Of a stretch of 64,000 nt of DNA, positions 24,674 to 32,100 are shown piece after piece. A model generated the notes under the pieces. That model saw nothing but the letters and a program-made list of their open reading frames with translations, had not been told where the DNA came from and did no database searches. Made by a program: the position numbers and the translations under genes. The DNA is taken from contig NZ_FNUC01000003.1 in NCBI RefSeq assembly GCF_900106035.1, forward strand, positions 2,225,501 to 2,289,500. Reading direction: 5' to 3'. Positions within the stretch are counted from its first letter, which is position 1. Every line of letters starts with the position of its first letter. This stretch comes from Jiangella alba (GTDB lineage: Bacteria > Actinomycetota > Actinomycetes > Jiangellales > Jiangellaceae).

Positions 24674-26380
24674 ATGGGCAAACTTGCCAACGATCCGGCC
24701 CAGGGTTCGCCGGAGTTGCCAGCCGGCGGCGGCAGGGTGCCGTCCCGCGCCGTGGCCGGGCTGACGGTGCGCAAGGCGATGGAGATCCCCGCGCTGGCCG
24801 GTGCGCGGCTGCTCGCGGGCGAGCGCGGCCTCGACCGCGTCGTCCAGCGCGCCAACATCATGGAGGTCCCCGACATCCTGCCGTGGGTGAAGCCGCACGA
24901 GCTGCTGCTCACCACCGGCTACCCGCTGCGCAACACGCCGCAGGGGCTGCCCGGCCTCGTCACCGAGCTGGACGCGCGCGGGCTGGCCGCGCTCGCCGTC
25001 AAGCTGCACCGCTACCTCGACGCGCTGCCCGACGAGATGATCCACGAGGCCGACCGGCTCGGGCTGCCGCTGCTGCTCCTGCCCGACGCCATCGGGTTCG
25101 ACGACATCCTCAACCAGGTGCTCACCGGCGTGCTGAACAAGCAGGCCGCGGCGCTGGAGCGGTCGTGGGAGGTGCACCACGCGCTGCTGTCCGTCGTGCT
25201 GGAGGGCGGCGGGCTGACCGAGCTGGTCACGAAGACGTCCGCCGTGCTCGGCGTGCCGGTCATGGTGACGACCGCCGACGGCCGGGTGCTGGCCGAGGGC
25301 GGCAACGTCGACGACCTCGCGTCATGGCGGCACACGCCGTGCTTCGACACGTCCGGCCGGTTCCGCACCGAGTACGAACCCGGCGGCGTCCACTCCCACG
25401 TCGACGTGCCCGGCTGGCACGCCGTCGTCCCCATCGTGGCCGGGCGGGTCGACCACGGGCGCATCGTCGCGTTCGCCCGGCACCGCGCCCTCGACGGCGC
25501 CGACGTCAACGTGCTGGAACGGGCCGCGACGGTGGCCGCGCTCGCGGTGAACAAGCAGCTCGCCGTCACCGCCGTCGAGAGCAAGTACCGCGGCGACTTC
25601 CTCCGCGACGTCCTGTCCGGCCGGGCCGGCGACCGCGAGCGCATCGTGGCGCACTGCGAGTCCCTCGGCTGGGACGTCGGCCGCGACCTCGTCGTCGTCG
25701 TGGCCGAGCTCGACCCCGAGGCCGGGCCGGCCGCGTCGTCGGGGCTGCAGCTGCGGCCCGTGCAGGAGCGGTTCACCGTCGCCTGGCAGTCGGTCATGGG
25801 CCGGCGCGACCCGCGCGCCGCCGTCGTCGGGTTCGCGCAGGAGGTGGTCGCGCTGCTGCCGGCCGGCCCGGACCCGTCGACCGCGGTGCGCGAGGTCGTC
25901 CGCCAGGTCTCCGGCGACGGCGGTGGCGGCCGGCGGTCCTTCTCCACCGGCGTCAGCCGCATCGTCGACGACCCCTCCCGGCTGCCCGTCGGGTACGAGC
26001 AGGCCCGCCGCGCCGTCGACGTCGGGCGGCAGATGAACGGCCGCGGCTCGCTCGCCCACTTCGACAGCCTGGGCTCGTTCCGGCTGCTCAGCCAGATCGA
26101 GGACCGCGACGAGCTGCGCGGCTTCGTCCGCGAGACCCTGCACGGCCTCGCCGCCGACGACGACCCCGAGATGGAGGATTTGCGGCACACCCTCAAGGTG
26201 CTGCTCGACACCAACCTCAACGTCGCCGAGGCCGCGCGGCAGCTGCACTTCCACTACAACACGCTGCGGTACCGCATCTCCAAGCTCGAGCGCATGCTCG
26301 GCCCGTTCACCACCGACCCCGAGCTGCGGCTGGACCTCGCGCTGGCGCTGAAGGTGCTGCAGATGCGCGGGCTCAGCTGA
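24674..26380 (+). CDS. PucR-family purine catabolism regulator
   Basis: A 568-residue PucR-type activator. The N-terminal PucR domain (about 18-140) includes LTVRKAMEIPALAGARLLAG and VMEVPDI-like IMEVPDILPWVKPHELLLTT. A central GAF-like region follows (MVTTADGRVLAEGG), and then a C-terminal HTH_30 domain with LKVLLDTNLNVAEAARQLHF and HYNTLRYRISKLERMLG. PucR proteins regulate purine, allantoin or amino-acid use in response to metabolites. It faces the allHFG genes across a 76-bp gap, so it is their probable regulator. No ribosome site precedes the ATG. Confidence 0.93.
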   Translation: MGKLANDPAQGSPELPAGGGRVPSRAVAGLTVRKAMEIPALAGARLLAGERGLDRVVQRANIMEVPDILPWVKPHELLLTTGYPLRNTPQGLPGLVTELDARGLAALAVKLHRYLDALPDEMIHEADRLGLPLLLLPDAIGFDDILNQVLTGVLNKQAAALERSWEVHHALLSVVLEGGGLTELVTKTSAVLGVPVMVTTADGRVLAEGGNVDDLASWRHTPCFDTSGRFRTEYEPGGVHSHVDVPGWHAVVPIVAGRVDHGRIVAFARHRALDGADVNVLERAATVAALAVNKQLAVTAVESKYRGDFLRDVLSGRAGDRERIVAHCESLGWDVGRDLVVVVAELDPEAGPAASSGLQLRPVQERFTVAWQSVMGRRDPRAAVVGFAQEVVALLPAGPDPSTAVREVVRQVSGDGGGGRRSFSTGVSRIVDDPSRLPVGYEQARRAVDVGRQMNGRGSLAHFDSLGSFRLLSQIEDRDELRGFVRETLHGLAADDDPEMEDLRHTLKVLLDTNLNVAEAARQLHFHYNTLRYRISKLERMLGPFTTDPELRLDLALALKVLQMRGLS

Positions 26381-26405
26381 GCGCCGTGGTCGTCGGCGCG
26401 GCCGG

Positions 26406-26705
26406 CTACGGGCCCCCGCCCTGCGCCAGGTAGCGCGCTCGGGCCCACTGCCGTAGCGCGACGAACAGGGACCACACGCCGGCGACGGCGCACAGTGCGA
26501 CGAAGACCCAGGGGAAGCCGTCGTGCTCGTCGAATCCGCGCCAGTTGTCCTCATAGTGCCGCACCTGGGCGACCCACCAGGCGAGCCACGCGAGCCCGGC
26601 CCCGCCGCACGCGATGCCGGCGAAGCTCACCCACATCCACGCCAGGCGGCGGGCTTTGGCGGGGTCGCCCTGATCCGACCACCGGTCGGTCTCCCGGTCA
26701 GCCAC
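26406..26705 (-). CDS. Small hypothetical membrane protein
   Basis: 99 residues with two hydrophobic helices (about 20-45 and 64-85), a Trp-rich first helix (AWLAWWVAQV) and a charged N-terminus. I do not recognise a family. It follows the 280-residue gene upstream by 16 bases on the same strand, so they are probably co-transcribed. Its codon bias is that of a real gene. Confidence 0.6.
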   Translation of the reverse strand: MADRETDRWSDQGDPAKARRLAWMWVSFAGIACGGAGLAWLAWWVAQVRHYEDNWRGFDEHDGFPWVFVALCAVAGVWSLFVALRQWARARYLAQGGGP

Positions 26706-26721
26706 CGGTGATCTCGACTCT

Positions 26722-27564
26722 CTACTTCTCGAACAGCCGGGCGCCGAACCAGTCGCGACGCGGGCGCCAGCCGTTGTCGCGCAGGACGGTGAAGACCGGG
26801 ACCTTGGCGTCGGCCGGCTTGATCATGACGGCGCCCTCCCAGGACGTGCGGGGTCCGGCCGGGCCGGTCACCGTGACCTGGCCGTCGGCGCCCTCGACGA
26901 AGGTCGCCGACGTGCCGCCCGAGGTCTTGCCCCTCTTCCACGTCCAGGTGCCGTACGCCACCGCGCCCAGGGGGCCGGCCGCCGCGCGGACGGCCGCGGT
27001 CCCGGAGTGCTCGACGAACGCGTAGCGCGCCTTGGACGGGTCGAGGTCGACCTCCATGCGCCACGAGTAGGCCTGCGAGCCGCGCACGAAGAGGGTCTGC
27101 CAGCGCATCTCCTCGTGCTTCCACTTCACGTCGACGCGCACGCCGTCGGAGGTCGGCGAGGCGTCGATCGCGTAGGGCAGCCCGTCGCCGTTCATCCCCA
27201 TCAGTGCCGCGACCACGTCCTCGACCGGCGCCGGGTCGTCGGCGGACCGAACCGCGCCGGCGGGCACCTCGGCACGTTCCCGGTCGGCGAGCGCGCGCCG
27301 GCCGCGCCGCACCGTCACGAGACCACGCCACACCACCGCGAGCGAGGCGACGACGAGGAGTGCGATGCCGAGCACCACCTGGTCGTCGAGGATCGCGAGC
27401 ACGCCGCCGACGAGCAGGGCGGATCCCACGACGAAGACGACCCGGCGGCTGATCACCGCGAACCGCTGGTCCCGAGAGTGACCCGGCCCGCCGCTCATCG
27501 GTGCGCCGGCTTGCGAGAGGTCGTGCTCGGGTCGGTCGATGTGCTCATGGTCCTGTCCAGTCAC
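26722..27564 (-). CDS. Hypothetical membrane-anchored protein
   Basis: 280 residues. After a polar N-terminus there are two adjacent membrane helices (about 40-60 and 63-80), then a soluble domain of about 190 residues with VDVKWKHEEMRWQTLFVRG and TWTWKRGKTSGGTSATFVEG segments that look like a beta-rich fold. I do not recognise the family. The start is uncertain: GTG 27564 gives the longest frame, and an ATG 22 codons later would still keep both helices. Paired with the small membrane protein downstream. Confidence 0.65.
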   Translation of the reverse strand: MTGQDHEHIDRPEHDLSQAGAPMSGGPGHSRDQRFAVISRRVVFVVGSALLVGGVLAILDDQVVLGIALLVVASLAVVWRGLVTVRRGRRALADRERAEVPAGAVRSADDPAPVEDVVAALMGMNGDGLPYAIDASPTSDGVRVDVKWKHEEMRWQTLFVRGSQAYSWRMEVDLDPSKARYAFVEHSGTAAVRAAAGPLGAVAYGTWTWKRGKTSGGTSATFVEGADGQVTVTGPAGPRTSWEGAVMIKPADAKVPVFTVLRDNGWRPRRDWFGARLFEK

Positions 27565-27610
27565 TCGTTGTCATCGGCCCGGTTGCCAGGGCGAGACTAC
27601 GTAAACAACC

Positions 27611-28061
27611 TGCCGCCGTCATGCCCTCCCGGGGCTTCCACCGTCGGAGCGCCGCATCGCTGAGCAGGTGATCGCGAATCCGGCGGCGGTGGTCGACCAG
27701 ACCATCACCGAGCTCGCGGCCAGTTGCTCGACGTCCATCGCCAGCGTCGTACGGTTCTGCCGAGATCGCCGAGTTCCTCGCCGCTGCCCGCCGGGCCGGC
27801 GCCACCACGGCCCTGATCACGAACTTCCGCAACTCGCCGATGGCGGAGAACGCCGACCACATGCTGACGACGAGCACGAGCGAGACGGCTTACCGGCCGG
27901 GGAACATGTCGAGCCGCATCGCCCAGCTCGCCGTCGTGGAGTTCCTCTTCGTGCGGATCGCCCAGCGGCTCCATCAGAGCTCGGAACCAGAGCTGCGGTC
28001 CACCTACGACGCCGTGCAGCCTCATCGACTCGACAAGGGCCGGCCACGGTCCGCCAGGTGA
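27611..28061 (+). pseudogene. Remnant of an RpiR/MurR-family regulator (HTH and SIS halves out of frame)
   Basis: One frame reads LPGLPPSERRIAEQVIANP then VDQTITELAASCSTSIASVV then RFC up to about 27760: this is the RpiR helix-turn-helix domain without a start codon (a stop precedes it at about 27602). From 27762 another frame reads EIAEFLAAARRAGATTALIT, then SPMAENADHMLTT, then RPGNMSSRIAQLAVVEFLFV and ends at 28061: this is the C-terminal half of the SIS sugar-phosphate domain. About 130 residues between them and the N-terminus are missing. A decayed gene with an internal deletion plus frame change. No other gene lies between 27565 and 28066. Confidence 0.8.
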
Positions 28062-28066
28062 CACCG

Positions 28067-29044
28067 TCAGCCGAACGCTCTGGGCAGCCCGAACCACGGG
28101 TACAGCGTGTCGTCCATGAACCGCGTGACGCCGGCGACCCGGTCCGCGTCCAGGGTGAGGACGACGAGGCCCGCGGGCGCGCCGTCCAGGTAGAGGCCGA
28201 ACGCCGGCTGGCCGTTCGCCCGCGCCGGCCGCTGCGTGTACCGGCGGCCGGCCCGCCAGTCGGCGCTGGCGCGCAGGAAGCCGGCGATCGCGGCCGTGCC
28301 GTCGTACTGGTGCGGCGCCGGCGGCATCGCCAGCCACGCGTCGTCCGTCAGCAGTGCGATGACGGCCGCGACGTCGTCGGCGACGAACGCCCGGGTGAAC
28401 CGCTCGGTGAGATCGCGCTCGGCGGCGCCGCCCGCGGCCGGCGGCCGGTGCGCCGTCGTCCGCAGCGTCGAGCGGGCCCGCTGCAGCGTCCCCTTCACCG
28501 CCGTCGCCGACGTGTCCAGGAGCTCCGCCGCCTCCGCGAGCGGGAAGCCGAGCACGTCGCACAGCACCAGCGCGGCCGTCTGCCGCGGCGGCAGCTGCTG
28601 CAGCGCCGCGACGAACGCCAGCTCGACCTGCTCGTGGCGCAGGTAGGCCGCCTCCGGCAGCAGCGCGTCCGGGTACGGCTGCAGCCACGGGACCTCCTGG
28701 TGCCGCGTCGGCTCCGGCGCGTCGAACGGCGGGACCGGCGCGAGCGGCGGCCGTCGTCCGGCGTCGCGGATCGCGTTGAGGCAGCGGCGCGTCGCGATGC
28801 GGTACAGCCAGCCGCGCACCGACGCCCGCCCCTCGAACTCCGGCAGCCCGCGCCACGCCGCCAGCAGCGTCTCCTGCACCGCGTCCTCGGCGTCGGGGAG
28901 GCGGCCGAGCAGGCGGTAGCAGTGCAGCTGCAACTCCCGCCGGAACGGGTCGACGAGCTGGGCGAAAGCGTCCTGGTCGCCGGCTCGTGCGCGGGTCATG
29001 AGCGCTTCGGCCACCGTCCGATCGTCGCACGAGCGTTCCGTCAC
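28067..29044 (-). CDS. ECF sigma factor with C-terminal SnoaL-like domain (SigG-like)
   Basis: A 325-residue sigma factor. Sigma2 (RRELQLHCYRLLG, DAEDAVQETLLAAW, SVRGWLYRIATRRCLN) occupies about 20-95 and sigma4 (LPPRQTAALVLCDVLGFPLA, AVKGTLQRARSTL) about 140-195. An NTF2/SnoaL-like domain follows (about 205-325) with ALLTDDAWLAMPP. Such built-in domains control the sigma factor instead of an anti-sigma protein. Start GTG 29044 is tentative; ATG 15 codons later is possible. Divergent from a free-standing SnoaL-like protein, a likely target or partner. Confidence 0.9.
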   Translation of the reverse strand: MTERSCDDRTVAEALMTRARAGDQDAFAQLVDPFRRELQLHCYRLLGRLPDAEDAVQETLLAAWRGLPEFEGRASVRGWLYRIATRRCLNAIRDAGRRPPLAPVPPFDAPEPTRHQEVPWLQPYPDALLPEAAYLRHEQVELAFVAALQQLPPRQTAALVLCDVLGFPLAEAAELLDTSATAVKGTLQRARSTLRTTAHRPPAAGGAAERDLTERFTRAFVADDVAAVIALLTDDAWLAMPPAPHQYDGTAAIAGFLRASADWRAGRRYTQRPARANGQPAFGLYLDGAPAGLVVLTLDADRVAGVTRFMDDTLYPWFGLPRAFG

Positions 29045-29097
29045 GGGCGTCGCCGGTGTCTACACGTCTGTACGAACGACTCGAGAAGGGAACGATC

Positions 29098-29490
29098 ATG
29101 ACCCGTGCCGCCCTGGACGTCGCGCTCGCCTATCACCACGCGTGGGCCGGCGGCGACCTGGACGCCGCCCTGAGCTACATCGCCGACGACGTCGTCTGCG
29201 AGGCCCCGCCCGGCCGCCTGACGGGCAGGGACGCCTACCGAGGGTTCCTGGAGCCGTACGTGTCGCAGCTGGTCAGCGCCACGCTGATCGCCGCGTTCGG
29301 CGACGACGACACCGCCCTCGTCATGTACGACTCCGTCACCCGGCTGGTCGACCGCGCGCCCGGCGCCGAGTGCGTCCACGTCGAGGGCGGCCGCATCGTC
29401 CGCAGCTGGTTCATCTTCGACCGCGCGCCGTTCATGGCCGCCCGCGCGGCCGTGGTTGGATCGGGAGATGCCGAAGGCACCGCTTCCTGA
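29098..29490 (+). CDS. SnoaL/NTF2-like protein
   Basis: A 130-residue NTF2-fold protein. The pattern ALAYHHAWAGGDLDAALSYI then DDVVCEAPPGRLTGRDAYRG is the usual start of SnoaL-like domains. A purine-rich AGAAGGGA precedes the ATG. It is transcribed away from the SnoaL-fused sigma factor and overlaps the next gene by 23 bases. Ligand or reaction unknown. Confidence 0.85.
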   Translation: MTRAALDVALAYHHAWAGGDLDAALSYIADDVVCEAPPGRLTGRDAYRGFLEPYVSQLVSATLIAAFGDDDTALVMYDSVTRLVDRAPGAECVHVEGGRIVRSWFIFDRAPFMAARAAVVGSGDAEGTAS

Positions 29491-29896
29491 CGACGTCAGC
29501 GCGTTCCTCGCCGGGCCGCACCCGGCCGTCATGGCGACCACCGGGCCGGCCGGCCCGGTCAGCGTCGCCACCTGGTACCTGTGGGAGGACGGCCGGGTGC
29601 TGGTCAACCTCGACGAGTCGCGGAAGCGGCTGGACCACCTGCGGGCCGACCCGCGGGTCAGCCTCACCGTCCTCGCCGACGGCGACTGGTACACCCACGT
29701 CAGCGTCCAGGGCCGCGTCGTCGACCTCCACGACGACGTGGACCTGGCCGACATCGACCGGCTGGCCCGCCACTACACCGGCTCGGCGTACAAGCGCCGC
29801 GACCGCCGCCGCGTCAGCGCCTGGATCGACGTCGACCGCTGGCACGGCTGGGGTCGCCTCGAGAACACCGACGTCGACCACCACCGCCGCGGCTGA
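29468..29896 (+). CDS. PPOX-class (pyridoxamine-oxidase-like) split-barrel flavin or F420 protein
   Basis: 142 residues with the FMN-binding split-barrel pattern: FLAGPHPAVMATTGPAGPVS, TWYLWEDGRVLVNLDESRKR, HLRADPRVSLTVL and YTHVSVQGRV. This resembles PPOX-class F420-dependent oxidoreductases of actinobacteria. The ATG at 29468 directly follows GGGAG; an in-frame TTG at 29456 is an alternative. It overlaps the SnoaL-like gene, so they are coupled. Confidence 0.85.
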   Translation: MPKAPLPDDVSAFLAGPHPAVMATTGPAGPVSVATWYLWEDGRVLVNLDESRKRLDHLRADPRVSLTVLADGDWYTHVSVQGRVVDLHDDVDLADIDRLARHYTGSAYKRRDRRRVSAWIDVDRWHGWGRLENTDVDHHRRG

Positions 29897-29923
29897 CCTT
29901 CTGTTCGCCCGCGGCCCTGGCGG

Positions 29924-30460
29924 CTAGCGCAGGCCGACGGCGTCGTGGTTCCAGAAGACCTCCGAGTACACGAGGGTGCCGGTCATCCACGGCTCGTAGT
30001 CGCCGAGCAGCCGCACCTGGAACGCGGCGTCCGGGATGCGCAGCGACGGCTTGCGGAACCCGAGCGGTTCGCCCGGCCGGAACCCGAACCGCGGGTAGTA
30101 GCCCGGCGAGCCCTCCAGGAACACCGCCGGCGCCCCCTGCTCGTCGGCGAGGTCGAGGCCGCGCCGGATCAGCGCGCTCCCGACGCCCGTCCGCTGGCGG
30201 GCCGGCAGCACCCCGACCGGGCTCAGCACCAGCACGTCGACCAGCCGTTCCGCCGCGTCGAGGACGCTGCGCGTGAACATCACGTGCCCGACGACCTCGC
30301 CGTGCTCGACCGCGACCAGCGAGAGGCCGCTCGTGGGGGAGAGCAGGTCGCGCAGGCCTCGGGCCAGCCCCGCCACATGCTCGCCGTCGTCGCCGAACGC
30401 CTGCCGGTGCACCTCCTCGACGGCCTCGTGGTCGGCGGGTTCCTCGGCACGCAGTTCCAT
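29924..30460 (-). CDS. GNAT N-acetyltransferase (YhbS-like)
   Basis: 178 residues with the GNAT fold. VVGHVMFTRSVLD and VLVLSPVGVLPARQRTGVGS form motif A, with the acetyl-CoA pyrophosphate loop RQRTGVGSALI. FLEGSPGYYPRFGFRPGEPL is the C-terminal signature of the YhbS subgroup. The acceptor is unknown. It stands alone, convergent with the PPOX gene. Confidence 0.88.
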   Translation of the reverse strand: MELRAEEPADHEAVEEVHRQAFGDDGEHVAGLARGLRDLLSPTSGLSLVAVEHGEVVGHVMFTRSVLDAAERLVDVLVLSPVGVLPARQRTGVGSALIRRGLDLADEQGAPAVFLEGSPGYYPRFGFRPGEPLGFRKPSLRIPDAAFQVRLLGDYEPWMTGTLVYSEVFWNHDAVGLR

Positions 30461-30594
30461 GGCGGTCACCGTATGCGCGGCGGCCGGGCGGCCACACCGG
30501 GTTTTCGCTGCCGTCGCGGCCGATGGTCTCGAGCTGGGCGGCGGTCGCCTTCGGCAGGTCGTGGCGGTCGGTGATCGCGCCGAGCGTGCGCCGC

Positions 30595-30987
30595 TCAGGG
30601 GGCCGCACCCGGTTTCCGCGACGGTGGTGTTCCAGGCAACGTGCCGAACTCGATGAGGTCCTCGACCGCCTGGCGCAACCAGGCGTCGACGTCGGGGTAC
30701 GTGTCGCGCTGCTCCCAGCCGGCATCGGCGAAGTCGTGGATCACCGAGATGCCGCCTCGGTCGACGTCGAAGCAGGCGACGTCGTCGCTGTCCTGCCGCC
30801 GGGCGAACGGGACCAGCCGGCGGGCCGGGTAGCGCAGCCGCAGTCCTTCGTGTCGCCGGGCCAGGTGGTCGCCGCCGAGGATCTGCCAGGGCTCGAGCTC
30901 GATCAGCCGCAGCTCGACGACACGGACGAAGGCCGCGGGATAGCCGAACCCCGGCGGGAGGGCGTCCGCGGGCAGCAGTTCGATCAT
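30595..30987 (-). CDS. SMI1/KNR4 (SUKH)-like protein
   Basis: 130 residues. The order FVRVVELRLIELEPWQILGG, LVPFARRQDSDDVACFDVDR, VIHDFADAGWEQRDTYPDVD and WLRQAVEDLIEFG resembles SMI1/KNR4-type proteins, some of which are immunity proteins of contact-dependent toxins. No toxin gene is adjacent, so immunity is not implied here. 30461-30594 between it and the acetyltransferase holds no gene I can support. Confidence 0.6.
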   Translation of the reverse strand: MIELLPADALPPGFGYPAAFVRVVELRLIELEPWQILGGDHLARRHEGLRLRYPARRLVPFARRQDSDDVACFDVDRGGISVIHDFADAGWEQRDTYPDVDAWLRQAVEDLIEFGTLPGTPPSRKPGAAP

Positions 30988-31082
30988 CTCCAGAGGAAAT
31001 CACGCCGCGCTGTCACATTCGGCCTCCGAAAAGTACCCATAGGAAGTGAGCGGCCAGCCGGGCCGCGGGGAGAGGAGCCGAC

Positions 31083-31199
31083 ATGGAAGCAGAAGCCAAC
31101 GTGGCCGAACCGCCGGCCGGGGAGGTGCGCGACGAACTGCGCGAGGCGTACGACCCCGACGACGACGAGGAGGTGGACGACCAGGCGGCGGCGGTGTGA
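31083..31199 (+). CDS. Small acidic protein (38 residues) ahead of pyrR
   Basis: A short frame, MEAEANVAEPPAGEVRDELR followed by a run of Asp/Glu (YDPDDDEEVDD) and QAAAV. An excellent ribosome site, AGAGGAG, lies five bases before the ATG. Candidate promoter pieces TGTCAC and TACCCA 17 bases apart lie at about 31012-31040. I do not recognise a family. It precedes the pyr leader by about 45 bases and could be an unrelated small protein or the first cistron of the operon. Confidence 0.55.
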   Translation: MEAEANVAEPPAGEVRDELREAYDPDDDEEVDDQAAAV

Positions 31200-31244
31200 C
31201 GGGGCCGACAGCGCGGCGTGAGCCGATGCGCCCGGGGCCGCTGA

Positions 31245-31250
31245 TACGCT
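31245..31250 (+). promoter_or_regulatory. Candidate -10 of the pyr operon
   Basis: TACGCT, preceded by GA (GATACGCT), lies just upstream of the PyrR-binding leader. Transcription would begin near 31257, giving a leader of about 58 bases. No clear -35 is visible. Confidence 0.4.
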
Positions 31251-31263
31251 CGCAGGTGAAACC

Positions 31264-31305
31264 GACGTCCTTTAAGTCCCGTCCCGTGAGGCGGGGAAGG
31301 GGGTC
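31264..31305 (+). promoter_or_regulatory. PyrR-binding RNA element in the pyr leader
   Basis: The leader reads GACGTCCTTTAAGTCCCGTC then CCGTGAGGCGGGGAAGGGGG then TCC. GTCC at the base pairs with GGTCC-like sequence, and the CCCGTGAGGCGGG stem-loop is the conserved PyrR-recognition loop of actinobacterial pyr leaders. The 3' side GGAAGGGGG is also the Shine-Dalgarno of pyrR. UMP-bound PyrR should therefore stabilise the hairpin and block translation of pyrR rather than terminate transcription. Confidence 0.8.
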
Positions 31306-31314
31306 CTGCGAAGC

Positions 31315-32100
31315 ATGTCTCGCGACCTTTCTGGCGCGCGTGAAGTGCTCGACGGCGACGATGTCGCTCGGGCGCTGACGCGAATCGCTCACGAGGTGGT
31401 CGAGCGCAACAAGGGCGCTGCCGACCTCGTTCTGCTCGGCATCCCCAAGCGCGGCGTACCGCTGGCGTACCGGCTGGCCGATCGCATCTCCGCGGTCGAG
31501 GGCACCGAGGTCCCGGTGGGGGCGCTCGACGTCACGATGTACCGCGACGATCTGCGGCTGCGGCCGGCGCGCGCGCTCGAACGCACCGACATCCCGCCCG
31601 GCGGGGTCGACGACCGCATCGTGGTGCTGGTCGACGACGTGCTGTTCTCGGGGCGGACGATCCGGGCCGCGCTGACGGCGCTGGAGGACATCGGGCGGCC
31701 GCGCGCCGTCCGGCTGGTCGTCCTCGTCGACCGCGGGCACCGGCAGCTGCCGATCCGCGCCGACCACGTCGGCAAGAACATCCCGACGTCGCTGGCGGAG
31801 AGCGTGAAGGTCCGGCTCACCGAGACCGACGGCCACGACAGCGTCGTGCTCGGGAGGCCGGCCGGCGACGAGAGCGCGGCGGGGGAGCCGGGCGATTCGG
31901 GTTCGGCGGCGGGCGCGGCCGCAGGCCCAGCGGCAGGCTCGCCAGCAAGCCCGACGGCGGGCTCGCCAGCAGGCCCAGCGGCGGGCTCGCCAGCAGGCCC
32001 GACGGCGGGCTCGCCAGTAGGCCCAGCGGCGGGCTCGCCAGCGGGCCCGACGGCCGAGGGGGGGTGCAGCGATGATCCGCCACCTGTTGTCGGCCGGTGA
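31315..32100 (+). CDS. pyrR: PyrR bifunctional regulator/uracil phosphoribosyltransferase with extended C-terminal repeats
   Basis: The first 185 residues are a normal Pyr[17 protein letters not shown], the PRPP loop [13 protein letters not shown] (about 102-114) and [20 protein letters not shown]. It binds the pyr leader RNA when UMP is high and has weak uracil phosphoribosyltransferase activity. The family normally ends near residue 185; here about 75 more residues follow, built from eight-residue repeats such as AGPAAGSP and AGPTAGSP, encoded by 24-bp repeats. The end overlaps pyrB by 29 bases. Confidence 0.93.
   Translation: MSRDLSGAREVLDGDDVARALTRIAHEVVERNKGAADLVLLGIPKRGVPLAYRLADRISAVEGTEVPVGALDVTMYRDDLRLRPARALERTDIPPGGVDDRIVVLVDDVLFSGRTIRAALTALEDIGRPRAVRLVVLVDRGHRQLPIRADHVGKNIPTSLAESVKVRLTETDGHDSVVLGRPAGDESAAGEPGDSGSAAGAAAGPAAGSPASPTAGSPAGPAAGSPAGPTAGSPVGPAAGSPAGPTAEGGCSDDPPPVVGR
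31921..32054 (+). repeat. 24-bp tandem repeat (about 5.6 copies) inside the 3' end of pyrR
   Basis: Five full units and one partial unit of a 24-base repeat (GCAGGCCCAGCGGCGGGCTC then GCCA, with a CAG/CGA alternation in the middle). Units begin at 31921, 31945, 31969, 31993, 32017 and 32041. Because 24 is divisible by three, copy-number change keeps the frame. Alternate units encode AGPAAGSP and AGPTAGSP-like octapeptides. Confidence 0.9.

Noticed and set aside
30461-30594. Minus-strand stretch reading RHDLPKATAAQLETIGRDGS
   Set aside because: It has an ordered look but no start, no family I can name and no continuation in either neighbour; possibly a remnant, not reported as a feature.
31921-32054. 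CRISPR-like array
   Set aside because: The 24-bp units are contiguous with no spacers and encode an in-frame peptide repeat in pyrR.
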